This document shows, in pieces, positions 25,644 to 33,336 of a DNA stretch of 64,000 nucleotides. Source of the DNA: Streptomyces bicolor (lineage in GTDB: Bacteria; Actinomycetota; Actinomycetes; Streptomycetales; Streptomycetaceae). Made by a program: the position numbers and the translations under genes. The notes beneath the pieces were generated by a model. That model saw nothing but the letters and a program-made list of their open reading frames with translations, made no database searches and was not told the origin of the DNA. The stretch spans positions 186,001 through 250,000 of the forward strand of contig NZ_JOFS01000006.1 of the NCBI RefSeq assembly GCF_000719285.1. The letters are read 5' to 3'. Numbering within the stretch: the first letter of the stretch is position 1; every line of letters starts with the position of its first letter.

Positions 25644-26820
25644 GCTGGTCACGAGGGCGGGCGCGCTCGATGCCGCCGACGAACTGGCCGGGACCCGCAA
25701 GCAGTTCGTACTCGACGAGGTCGTGTACCTCGACGGCAACTCCCTGGGGGCCCTGCCCGCAGGCGTCCCCGGCCGCGTCGAGGACGTGGTGCGCCGGCAG
25801 TGGGGCGAGCTGCGGATCCGCTCCTGGGAGGAGAGCGGCTGGTGGACCGCGCCCGAGCGCATCGGCGACCGGATCGCCCCGCTGGTCGGGGCGGCGCCCG
25901 GCCAGATCGTGGTCGGTGACTCGACAAGTGTCAATGTTTTCAAGGCGCTTGTGGCGGCCGTACGGATGGCGGGGGGCGACCGAGACGAGATCCTCGTCGA
26001 CGCGACCACCTTCCCCACCGACGGGTACATCGCCGGGTCGGCGGCCCGGATGACCGGCCGTACGCTGCGACCGGTGCTGCCCGCCGAGGTGCCGGGCGCG
26101 CTGAGCGACCGTACCGCCGCCGTCCTGCTCAACCACGTCGACTACCGCACCGGCCGGCTGCACGACCTGCCGTCCCTGACCGCCGCCGTGCACACGGCGG
26201 GCGCGCTCGCCGTCTGGGACCTGTGCCACAGCGCGGGCGCGCTGCCGGTCGGGCTGGACGAGCACGGCGTGGACCTGGCCGTCGGCTGCACCTACAAGTA
26301 CCTGAACGGCGGCCCCGGCTCACCGGCGTACCTGTATGTGCGGCGGGATCTCCAGGACCGCTTCGACTCCCCGCTGCCCGGCTGGAACTCGCACGCCGAG
26401 CCCTTCGGCATGCGCGGCGACTTCGAACCGGCGGCGGGCGCGCTGCGCGGTCGCGTCGGAACGCCGGACATCCTCTCCATGCTCGCCCTGGAGGCGGCGC
26501 TGGAGGTCTGGGAGGGCGTGTCGATCGAGGCGGTGCGGGCGAAGTCCCTCGCGCTGACGGACTTCTTCCTGGAGTGCGTCGGGGCGTATGCGGGGGAGGG
26601 GCGCGTGGAGTCGTTGACGCCGGTGGCGCATGCGGAGCGCGGCAGCCAGGTGGCGTTGCGGTGCGAGGACGCCGGGGACGTGATGAAGCGGCTCATCGAG
26701 CGAGGCGTCGTCGGCGACTTCCGGCATCCGGATGTGCTGCGGTTCGGTTTCACGCCGCTTTATGTGGGGTTCGCGGATGTGGAGCGGGCGGCGCGGGTGC
26801 TGGCCGAGGTGCTGCGCTGA
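25636..26820 (+). CDS. kynU: Kynureninase
   Basis: ATG 25636 lies inside the end of the dioxygenase gene. The 394-residue PLP enzyme cleaves kynurenine to anthranilate and alanine. It shows VVYLDGNSLGALPAGVPGRV, NVFKALVAAVRMA, LLNHVDYRTGRLHDL, the PLP aspartate region VWDLCHSAGALPV and the PLP lysine near residue 220 in VGCTYKYLNGGPGSPA. The C-terminal VLRFGFTPLYVGFADVERA is typical. The operon thus turns tryptophan into anthranilate once a formamidase acts, which is probably the hydrolase at 27650. Confidence 0.96.
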   Translation: MSELVTRAGALDAADELAGTRKQFVLDEVVYLDGNSLGALPAGVPGRVEDVVRRQWGELRIRSWEESGWWTAPERIGDRIAPLVGAAPGQIVVGDSTSVNVFKALVAAVRMAGGDRDEILVDATTFPTDGYIAGSAARMTGRTLRPVLPAEVPGALSDRTAAVLLNHVDYRTGRLHDLPSLTAAVHTAGALAVWDLCHSAGALPVGLDEHGVDLAVGCTYKYLNGGPGSPAYLYVRRDLQDRFDSPLPGWNSHAEPFGMRGDFEPAAGALRGRVGTPDILSMLALEAALEVWEGVSIEAVRAKSLALTDFFLECVGAYAGEGRVESLTPVAHAERGSQVALRCEDAGDVMKRLIERGVVGDFRHPDVLRFGFTPLYVGFADVERAARVLAEVLR

Positions 26821-26835
26821 CCACGGCCGCCGGTC

Positions 26836-27438
26836 CTAGGTGACGTACACCCCCGCCGCGGCAGCGGCATGCGCGGCCCGTGCCGCGCGCTCCGCGGCGG
26901 GGGCGTCCGGGATCGTCCCGGTCGTCAGCAACTCGTAGTAGAGGGGCGCCGACACCGCCCGTACGACCGCCTCCGCGTCCGTGCCGGCGGGCAACTCGCC
27001 CCTCGTCACGCCCTGTTCCACGCACGGCGCCCACTCCGTCACCCGCACCTCGTAGAACCGCCGCAGCGCCTGCGCCGTACGTTCGTCGCAGGTCGCCGCC
27101 GCGATGACGGCGCGGAACAGCGCGCCCTGCCGGGGATCGGCCAACGTTCGCCGCACCAGTTCCGCGTTGGCCAGCAGATCCCCGAGCACGGACCCGGTCT
27201 CCTCACGGGGCAGCGACTGCTCGGCCATCTCGGCGAGCAGGTCGGCCACCAGCCCCGTCACCGAGCCCCACCGCCGGTACACGGTCGTCTTGCCGACCTC
27301 CGCGCGGCGGGCGACGTCGGCGAGGTCGAGGCCGTCGAAACCCTGCTCCGCAAGCACATCCCCGGCCGCCCGCAGCACGGCCGCACGGACACGCGCGGTG
27401 CGCCCTCCGGGACGTACGGTGCCGGGTTCGGCGGACAT
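26836..27438 (-). CDS. TetR-family repressor
   Basis: ATG 27438 (MSAEPGTVRPGG) is preferred because AAGGAGG lies before it; the ATG at 27459 is seven codons upstream. The 200-residue protein has the TetR HTH in its first 65 residues (RAAGDVLAEQGFDGLDLADVARRAEVGKTTVYRRWGS) and a TetR C-terminal-type ligand domain (LADPRQGALFRAVIAAATCDERTAQALRRFYEVR). It sits convergent to kynU and divergent from the kynurenine formamidase-like gene, so it may control kynurenine genes, but no matching operator is seen before the dioxygenase gene. Confidence 0.9.
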   Translation of the reverse strand: MSAEPGTVRPGGRTARVRAAVLRAAGDVLAEQGFDGLDLADVARRAEVGKTTVYRRWGSVTGLVADLLAEMAEQSLPREETGSVLGDLLANAELVRRTLADPRQGALFRAVIAAATCDERTAQALRRFYEVRVTEWAPCVEQGVTRGELPAGTDAEAVVRAVSAPLYYELLTTGTIPDAPAAERAARAAHAAAAAGVYVT

Positions 27439-27453
27439 ATCGGCCTCCTTGGT

Positions 27454-27468
27454 GCGCATACGATGCGC
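27454..27468. promoter_or_regulatory. Candidate TetR operator
   Basis: GCGCAT-ACG-ATGCGC is a perfect 15-base dyad 16 bases before the chosen tetR start and within the 211-base gap to the hydrolase gene. Position and symmetry suit an autoregulatory TetR site. The rest of the gap contains no gene. Confidence 0.5.
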
Positions 27469-27649
27469 GATGAGATCTTCGATGCCAGCGTAACGAAACA
27501 GCAGAACCGTTTAACCCTCACCGAGCGTGACATCCCCATGTCGACGCACGTCACCGGCCTGGTACCGTCCCCGCCAACGGCCGAATCCCCACCCTGGTCC
27601 GCCACCCCCGCCACCGTCCAAATCCTTTATGTCGCTGAGAGGTTGGAGC

Positions 27650-28621
27650 ATGCCGGACGACGTCGCAGCAGCCCGGGCCGCCGCAGAGGAGGAGTCGGCC
27701 TTCTCGCACCCGCCCGTCGACCCCGACGCCATCGCCTCGTACGGCGGCCATCCCGACCAGGTGATCGACTTCTACGCGCCGCGCGGCGAGGCCGGTCCGG
27801 GCGGCCAGGCCCCGCTGGTCGTCCTGCTGCACGGCGGGGCGTGGCGGGCGCCGTACGACCGGCGGCATGTCACCCCGCTCGCGGACTTCCTGGCGCGGCG
27901 GGGGTTCGCCGTGGCCAATGTGGAGTATCGGCGTGGGGCGGAGGTCGTAGGGGCGACGGGGGCCGCGGGGGGCGTGGAGGGTGCGAGTGCCGCGGGGGTG
28001 GCGAGGGCCGTGCAAGGTGTGGGGGGCCCGGCGGGTTCGGGTGCGGGCGGTGGTCCGGTCGCCGGACGCTGGCCGGAGACCTTCGACGACGTCGCCGCCG
28101 CCCTGGACGCGCTGCCCGCGCTGGTGCGGGAGGCGCTCCCGCAGGCCGACCCGCGCCGGACCGTGCTCGCCGGGCACTCGGCCGGCGGCCACCTGGCCCT
28201 CTGGGCGGCGGCCCGCCATTGCCTGCCCGCGGACGCCCCCTGGCGCACCGACCGGCCCGCGCCCCTGCGGGGTGTGGTCGCCCTGGCCCCGATCGCCGAC
28301 TTCACGGTCGCCGACAAGCTGGACGTCTGCGGGGGAGCGGCGCGGCAACTCCTGGGCGGCGCGGTGGAGTTCGCCGAACGTCGGCCGTACGCCGACCCCG
28401 CGCTCCTGCTCCCGACCGGCATCGCCACGACCCTGGTCCAGGGCCGCACGGACGACGTGGTTCCGCAGGCCGTCGCCGAGTCGTACGCGGACGCGGCGGC
28501 GAAGGCGGGGGAGGTCGTCGGGCTGACGCTGCTGGAGGACGTCGGGCACTTTCCGCTGATCGATCCGGCGGCGGACGCATGTGCGGTGGTGGTGGAGGAG
28601 ATCGCGCAGTTGGCGTGGTGA
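27650..28621 (+). CDS. Alpha/beta hydrolase, likely kynurenine formamidase
   Basis: ATG 27650 (MPDDVAAARAAAEEESAF) starts a 323-residue esterase-lipase fold protein. Oxyanion motif HGGAWRAPYD is near residue 60, the nucleophile GHSAGGHLALWAA near 172, the acid GRTDDVVPQAV near 264 and His DVGHFPLIDP near 301. HGGxW plus GxSAGG is the arylformamidase/KynB-like pattern, and the gene is near tryptophan dioxygenase and kynureninase, so hydrolysis of N-formylkynurenine is likely. An odd Gly/Ala/Val-rich insert of about 40 residues (~100-140) breaks the fold between YRRGAEVV and WPETFDDVAAAL. Its DNA is strongly G-rich on the plus strand. Confidence 0.85.
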   Translation: MPDDVAAARAAAEEESAFSHPPVDPDAIASYGGHPDQVIDFYAPRGEAGPGGQAPLVVLLHGGAWRAPYDRRHVTPLADFLARRGFAVANVEYRRGAEVVGATGAAGGVEGASAAGVARAVQGVGGPAGSGAGGGPVAGRWPETFDDVAAALDALPALVREALPQADPRRTVLAGHSAGGHLALWAAARHCLPADAPWRTDRPAPLRGVVALAPIADFTVADKLDVCGGAARQLLGGAVEFAERRPYADPALLLPTGIATTLVQGRTDDVVPQAVAESYADAAAKAGEVVGLTLLEDVGHFPLIDPAADACAVVVEEIAQLAW

Positions 28622-28631
28622 GCTCTGTTGC

Positions 28632-28685
28632 GGGGCTGCCCTCTCATACCCGTAGTAGTTGTGGGGCTGCCCTCTCATACCCGTA
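28632..28685 (+). repeat. Two-copy 23-base direct repeat in the hydrolase leader
   Basis: The same 23 bases, starting GGGGCTGCCCTCTCATACCC, occur at 28632-28654 and 28663-28685 (31-base period). Each ends in the CTCTCATACCCGTA half of the motif at 28672-28696. Confidence 0.85.
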
Positions 28686-28696
28686 ATACCTGAGAG
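28672..28696 (+). promoter_or_regulatory. Candidate response-regulator operator A
   Basis: CTCTCA (28672-28677) and TGAGAG (28691-28696) form a dyad around 13 bases. The core at 28677-28695 matches 33252-33270, upstream of the second kinase gene, at 18 of 19 positions (ATACCCGTA.TACCTGAGA). A partial copy precedes it at 28641-28654. It lies 108 bases before the secreted hydrolase start. A binding site for one or both NarL-type regulators encoded downstream is the simplest reading. Confidence 0.6.
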
Positions 28697-28803
28697 CTAC
28701 CTCGCAGGTGAGCTCCCTGGCGTGACGCGGACGACGAGTCCCGATCCGTAATTTCCCAACCAGACAAGCCCGGTGGCCGGGCGGACTGGAAGGGAAGACG
28801 ACC

Positions 28804-29877
28804 ATGGGGCGTACGACGGGGGCAGCGGAGGCGAGCGCGTCGGGCGAGGCATGGGACCTGCGTACGGCGCGGAGTGCGAGTGAGCCGAAGGAGCCGGCCC
28901 GCGCTCGCGGTGCTCACCGCACCGCCCGTTGGCGCCGAGTCCTCCTCGCCTCCCTGATCACCGGCGCCGTCGTCGTCCCGCTGTCCGGCGCCGCGCGCCC
29001 CGAGATCCCCGCCCCGGCCCCGGCCGCCCTCGCCGCTCCGGTGACGGCGGCGACGCTGGACGCGACGTACGCGGCCAACCGTGCCAACGCCGCCGAGGCG
29101 TCCCGGATGGCCGAGGCCCACGGCAACCGGGAACGGGCCGCCGCGGACCGCGCGATGGCCGACCCGTCCCGCCACTTCCTCACCTTCGACGGGCGCGGCC
29201 CCGGCCTCGCGACGGAGGTCTTCGGCGACCTGGCCCATGCCGACCGTGTCGCGGTCCTGGTCCCGGGTTCCGACACGTCCATCGACACGTACGACCGGTT
29301 CCGCGACGGTGCGAGGGCCCTGTACGAGCGGCTCAGCCGGGAATCCCCGCAGGGCACCCGCACGGCCGTCGTGGCCTGGCTCGGCTACGAGACACCGGCC
29401 ACGGTCAGCACCACGGTCGCGACGGCGGGCAGAGCGCAGGAAGCGGCCCCGGAACTGCGGGAGTTCATCCGGCAGCTGCGTGCCGTCACCGGCCAGGAGG
29501 CCCACGTCTCCCTCCTGTGCCACTCCTACGGCTCGGTGGTCTGCGGCCGCGCCGCCTCCCACCTGGACGTGGACGACATCGCGCTGGTCGGCAGCCCCGG
29601 CACCGGCGCGGACACCGCCGCGGCGCTGCACACCCCGGCCCGCGTCTGGGCGGCCCGCGGTGGTGACGACTGGGTCGCGGAGGTCCCGCACATCAAGGTC
29701 GACCTGTTCGGCACCACCGTGGGCTTCGGCACCGACCCGGTGTCCCCGTCCTTCGGCGCCCGGGTCTTCGCGGCGGGCGGCGGCGGCCACAGCGACTACT
29801 TCAGGCCGGGCTCGACGTCCCTGGCCAACCTGACCCGCATCGTCCTGGGCGAGACCTCGGAGGTGTCCCATGGCTGA
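28804..29877 (+). CDS. Secreted alpha/beta hydrolase (DUF1023-like)
   Basis: ATG 28804 follows AAGGGAAGACG. The 357-residue protein has a long charged N-region, then a membrane/signal segment at ~43-60 (RWRRVLLASLITGAVVVPLSGAA) and an Ala/Pro linker. The catalytic domain follows, with ADRVAVLVPGSDTSIDTYDRF, VAWLGYETP and the nucleophile elbow CHSYGSVVCG near residue 238, as in the DUF1023 hydrolases of actinobacteria. A late GGGGHSDYF supplies the likely catalytic His. The substrate is unknown. It overlaps the acyltransferase gene by eight bases, so lipid or sugar-ester turnover at the cell surface is a reasonable guess. Confidence 0.88.
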   Translation: MGRTTGAAEASASGEAWDLRTARSASEPKEPARARGAHRTARWRRVLLASLITGAVVVPLSGAARPEIPAPAPAALAAPVTAATLDATYAANRANAAEASRMAEAHGNRERAAADRAMADPSRHFLTFDGRGPGLATEVFGDLAHADRVAVLVPGSDTSIDTYDRFRDGARALYERLSRESPQGTRTAVVAWLGYETPATVSTTVATAGRAQEAAPELREFIRQLRAVTGQEAHVSLLCHSYGSVVCGRAASHLDVDDIALVGSPGTGADTAAALHTPARVWAARGGDDWVAEVPHIKVDLFGTTVGFGTDPVSPSFGARVFAAGGGGHSDYFRPGSTSLANLTRIVLGETSEVSHG

Positions 29878-31132
29878 CTCCCCGACCGTGACGGGGGTCC
29901 CCCCGCTCGAGCGAAGCCGAGAGCGGGGGAGGCTGCGGGGCGCGTGGAAGGGCATACGGCGGGGGGCCGTCCGTGTCGAAGCCGCCACGCCCGCCGAGAG
30001 GGACCGGGCGGTCGACGCCCTGCGGGCCTTCGCCATCCTCGGCGTGGTCCTCGGCCACTGGCTGGTCACGGCCCTGGTGGCGGACGGCGAGGGCCTGCAC
30101 ACGGCGAGCCCGCTGCGGCACATGCCCTGGCTGGCCCCGATCTCCTGGGTCTTCCAGACCCTCGCCGTTTTCTTCCTGGTCGGCGGTCACGTGGCAACGC
30201 GCGGCTACACATCGGCCCGAGCGCGGGGGACGACGTACGGACAGTGGCTGCGGTCCCGTCTGTCCCGCCTGTTCAAGCCGGTGGCGGCCGTCCTCACCCT
30301 GTGGACGGTGGCGTCGTTCCTGCTGCTCTTCTCGGGCACGGACACGGCCACGATCCACGCGCTGCTCAAACTGGCCCTGTCCCCGCTGTGGTTCCTGCTG
30401 GTCTTCGCGGCACTGACGGCGGCGACACCTCTCCTCCTGCGCCTCAACCCGCTCTGGCCGCTGGCCGTCGTCCTCCATGTGGACCTCCTCCGCTTCGGAT
30501 TCGGCGCCCCCGCCTGGCTCGGCTGGGTGAACGTGGCGGCCGGCTGGCTGGTGCCGTACACCCTGGGCGCGGCCTGGACCCGGGGCGAGCTGGAGCGCCG
30601 CCGCGCGGGGTGGATCCTGCTGACGGCCGGCGCTGTCGGGACGGCCGCGCTGGTCGCCTGGGCCGGCTACCCGGCGTCGATGGTCGGCGTCCCGGGTGCC
30701 GGGATCTCCAACCTCAACCCGCCGACGCTGGCCGCGGTCACCTTCGGCCTGGCCCAGTGCGGCCTGGCCCTGCTCCTGCGCGAGCCGCTGCGCCGCGCGA
30801 TGCGCCGCCCTGTGGCCTGGGCGGGGGTGGCCCTCGTCAACCTCTCCGCGATGACGATCTTCCTCTGGCATCAGACGGCCCTGATGGCGACCACGGCCAC
30901 GCTCCTGCCGACCGGCCACCTCCCCGGCCTGCACACCCTCCCCGACGACCTCGGATGGGTGGCGGCCCGCCTGGCCTGGCTCCCCTTGTTCGCCCTGGCG
31001 CTGGCGCTCTGCTGGACGGCATTCCGCGGCTCCGAACAGGGTCCGCGCCGGCCGACCGGCCGCCGTTCCAGAGTCGTCCGGGCACAGCGGGTCTCCCTCG
31101 GCAGTGAAACGGAGGTACGCCACCATGCCTAG
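29870..31132 (+). CDS. Membrane acyltransferase 3 family protein
   Basis: ATG 29870 overlaps the hydrolase end. The 420-residue protein has about ten helices and the acyltransferase-3 (OafA/NodX) pattern: RDRAVDALRAFAILGVVLGHWLV (catalytic His), FQTLAVFFLVGGHVATRGY, WLRSRLSRLFKPV, and late SAMTIFLWHQTALM. It probably O-acetylates or acylates a surface glycan or lipid. Residues 9-22 (GVPPLERSRERGRL) are encoded by a mobile-looking palindromic repeat at 29893-29931, so the N-terminus was extended by repeat insertion. The kinase gene start overlaps its last codons. Confidence 0.88.
   Translation: MADSPTVTGVPPLERSRERGRLRGAWKGIRRGAVRVEAATPAERDRAVDALRAFAILGVVLGHWLVTALVADGEGLHTASPLRHMPWLAPISWVFQTLAVFFLVGGHVATRGYTSARARGTTYGQWLRSRLSRLFKPVAAVLTLWTVASFLLLFSGTDTATIHALLKLALSPLWFLLVFAALTAATPLLLRLNPLWPLAVVLHVDLLRFGFGAPAWLGWVNVAAGWLVPYTLGAAWTRGELERRRAGWILLTAGAVGTAALVAWAGYPASMVGVPGAGISNLNPPTLAAVTFGLAQCGLALLLREPLRRAMRRPVAWAGVALVNLSAMTIFLWHQTALMATTATLLPTGHLPGLHTLPDDLGWVAARLAWLPLFALALALCWTAFRGSEQGPRRPTGRRSRVVRAQRVSLGSETEVRHHA
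29893..29931 (+). repeat. Streptomyces palindromic repeat inside a coding sequence
   Basis: CCCCCGCTC (29900-29908) pairs with GAGCGGGGG (29921-29929) around a loop GAGCGAAGCCGA. This element, which I recall as frequent in Streptomyces intergenic DNA, here lies in frame near the start of the acyltransferase gene without breaking it. Confidence 0.8.
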
Positions 31133-32507
31133 GGTTGGCGATGTGTCGGAGACGGGGGCGGGGATGGGGACGGAACCCGGGACCCAGCGCGCGTTCGCGA
31201 GCCGATCGCGGCGCTGGCTGCGGGTGCTGCGCGACGACCTGTGGACCGTCAGGGTGGACCCGCTGCCCCCGTCGGTGTGGTTGCGCTGGCTGCCGCACGG
31301 GGTGCTGTGCCTGGTGGCGACGCTCGGGATCACGCTCGGCGGCATGGCACAGCTCCAGGACAACGGAGCGCTGGCCTTCGGGATCGCCTTCCCGGTCGCG
31401 ATCGCGCAGGGTGGCGCGCTGGTGCTCGCCCTGTGGCGGCCGATCCCGGCGTGGTGGCTGTCGATGGCGGCCGCCGTGATCGGGGCCCTCGTGGTGCGTC
31501 AACGGCTGCTGTCCGGTGACGCGCACGATTTCACCTGGCCGTGGACGTCGGCCGGGCTCATCGCGCACCTGCTCGTGCTGCTGCTGCTCGCCCTTCGGGT
31601 GCCCACCCGGGTGTCCGTCGAGGCACTGGCCCTGTCCGCGCTGGTCACCTACGTCCTTCAGGGCCTGATGGGCGCGCCGGGCTACCTGAGCACCGGGGTG
31701 CTCGCCGTCTCGCTGTTCGCGATCGCCGTGGTGCTCGGCATGGCGCTGCGCGGCCGCCGGGAAGCCCGTGCCGAACTCGGCCGGCAGACCACCATCACCG
31801 CTGAGGAGCGGGCCCGGCGCACCCTGCTGGAGGAGCGCAGCCGTATCGCCCGCGAACTGCACGACGTGGTCGCCCACCACATGTCGGTGATCTCCATCCA
31901 GGCCCAGGTGGCCCCGCACCTGGCGGAGAACCCCTCCGAGGAACTGCGGGCGAACCTCGCGGGCATCCGGCAGAACGCCCTGGACGCGCTCGCCGAACTG
32001 CGCCGGGTTCTCGGGGTCCTGCGCTCCGAGGATCCCGACAACCCGGAGGACCCGTACGGCCTCGGCGGGCCGGGCACCGGAGCCGCCCCCGACGCGCCTC
32101 AGCCCGGGCTCGACCGGCTCGACGCCCTCATCGAGAACACCCGTGCCGCCGGGCTGGACGTCGTCACCGACATAAGAGGCGAGGCCCACTCGTACCCCAC
32201 GGGCGTGGAGCTGTCCGCGTACCGGATCATCCAGGAGGCGCTCAGCAACGCCCTGCGGTACGCGCCGGGCTCCGAGGTGCGCGTCGAGATCTCCCACGAC
32301 TTCCACGGACTGCATCTCGGTGTCGTCAACTCCCGCCCGCAGCGCTCGGTTCCGCCGTCGGCGGGCGCGGGGCACGGCCTGCTCGGCATGCGCGAGCGGG
32401 CGGCGATGCTCGGCGGCCACCTCACCGCGGCCCCGACGCAGCACGGCGGCTTCGCGGTCTCGGCCTTCCTCCCCCGGGGCGACGCCCCGTCCGCTCCCCA
32501 CCCCTGA
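31125..32507 (+). CDS. DesK-like sensor histidine kinase 1
   Basis: ATG 31125 follows GGAGG and overlaps the acyltransferase stop. The 460-residue kinase has about six membrane helices (residues ~50-205), a HisKA_3 dimerisation helix with phospho-acceptor His near residue 246 (RIARELHDVVAHHMSVISIQ) and a GHKL ATPase domain (EALSNALRYAPGSEVRVEI, GHGLLGMRERAAMLGGHL). It should phosphorylate the regulator at 32524. The N-terminal membrane part has no large outside domain, so it probably senses membrane state. It is the third gene of the hydrolase-acyltransferase unit. Confidence 0.93.
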   Translation: MPRVGDVSETGAGMGTEPGTQRAFASRSRRWLRVLRDDLWTVRVDPLPPSVWLRWLPHGVLCLVATLGITLGGMAQLQDNGALAFGIAFPVAIAQGGALVLALWRPIPAWWLSMAAAVIGALVVRQRLLSGDAHDFTWPWTSAGLIAHLLVLLLLALRVPTRVSVEALALSALVTYVLQGLMGAPGYLSTGVLAVSLFAIAVVLGMALRGRREARAELGRQTTITAEERARRTLLEERSRIARELHDVVAHHMSVISIQAQVAPHLAENPSEELRANLAGIRQNALDALAELRRVLGVLRSEDPDNPEDPYGLGGPGTGAAPDAPQPGLDRLDALIENTRAAGLDVVTDIRGEAHSYPTGVELSAYRIIQEALSNALRYAPGSEVRVEISHDFHGLHLGVVNSRPQRSVPPSAGAGHGLLGMRERAAMLGGHLTAAPTQHGGFAVSAFLPRGDAPSAPHP

Positions 32508-32523
32508 CAGGAGAACCGCCCCC

Positions 32524-33198
32524 ATGACGAGCAGCCCCATCCGTGTACTCATCGCCGACGACCAGCAGATGGTCCGGCAGGGTTTCTCCGTGCTGCTCAA
32601 CACCAAGCCCGACATCGACGTGATCGGGCAGGCGGTCGACGGCCTGGACGCGGTGGCGAAGGTCGCCGAACTCGCCCCCGACGTCGTGCTGATGGACATC
32701 CGCATGCCCGAGCTCGGCGGTATCGAGGCCACCCGCCGGATCACCGACGCGACACCGCACATCAAGGTGTTGGTGCTGACCACCTTCGACCTCGACGAGT
32801 ACGTGTACGAGGCACTGCGCGCCGGTGCCTCGGGCTTCCTCCTCAAGGACGCCTCCGCCGACCAACTGGCCGAGGCGGTAAGGATCGTGGCCGCCGGGGA
32901 CGCGCTCCTCGCGCCCGGCATCACACGCCGCCTGATCACCCAGTTCTCCCGCCTGGACAAACGGCCCCGCACCCCGCTCAAGGACCGGATCGGCGGTCTG
33001 ACCGAGCGTGAGACGGAGGTCCTCGCCCTGATCGCGCAGGGCCTGTCGAACGCGGAGATCGCCGAGCGGCTGGTCGTGGCCGAGCAGACCGTGAAGACGC
33101 ATGTGGGCCGGATCCTGGTGAAGCTGGGGCTGCGGGACCGGACGCAGGCGGCGGTGTTCGCGTACGAGTCGGGGCTGGTGCGGCCCTCCGGGTACTGA
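32524..33198 (+). CDS. NarL/FixJ-type response regulator 1
   Basis: ATG 32524 follows GACAGGAG. The 224-residue protein has a receiver with acidic pocket IADDQQ and phospho-Asp near residue 58 (DVVLMDIRMPELGG), TTFDLDEYVYEALRAGASGFLLKDAS, and a C-terminal LuxR HTH (LTERETEVLALIAQGLSNAEIAERLVVAEQTVKTHVGRIL). It is paired with kinase 1. Its sequence is close to regulator 2 at 34671, so the two systems came from a tandem duplication and may cross-talk. Confidence 0.95.
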   Translation: MTSSPIRVLIADDQQMVRQGFSVLLNTKPDIDVIGQAVDGLDAVAKVAELAPDVVLMDIRMPELGGIEATRRITDATPHIKVLVLTTFDLDEYVYEALRAGASGFLLKDASADQLAEAVRIVAAGDALLAPGITRRLITQFSRLDKRPRTPLKDRIGGLTERETEVLALIAQGLSNAEIAERLVVAEQTVKTHVGRILVKLGLRDRTQAAVFAYESGLVRPSGY

Positions 33199-33251
33199 AC
33201 GGCCGACGGACACGTCCCCGCGCGGCGGTGCGACCGGCACGACCAGCGGGG

Positions 33252-33270
33252 ATACCCGTAGTACCTGAGA
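33252..33270 (+). promoter_or_regulatory. Candidate response-regulator operator B
   Basis: ATACCCGTAGTACCTGAGA, 67 bases before kinase 2, matches the core of operator A (28677-28695) at 18 of 19 bases. It lies in the 138-base gap between the two kinase/regulator pairs, so system 2 probably has its own promoter controlled by the same protein that controls the hydrolase unit. Confidence 0.6.
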
Positions 33271-33336
33271 CGGATCCGCGGGAACCCCTCTCACTGGGGA
33301 CGACCGCGACACGGCTGTGCGCCTACCTTTCTGTAC

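Noticed and set aside
28632..28685. Possible CRISPR-like repeat
   Set aside because: Only two copies with an 8-base gap and part of a promoter; no array and no cas genes.
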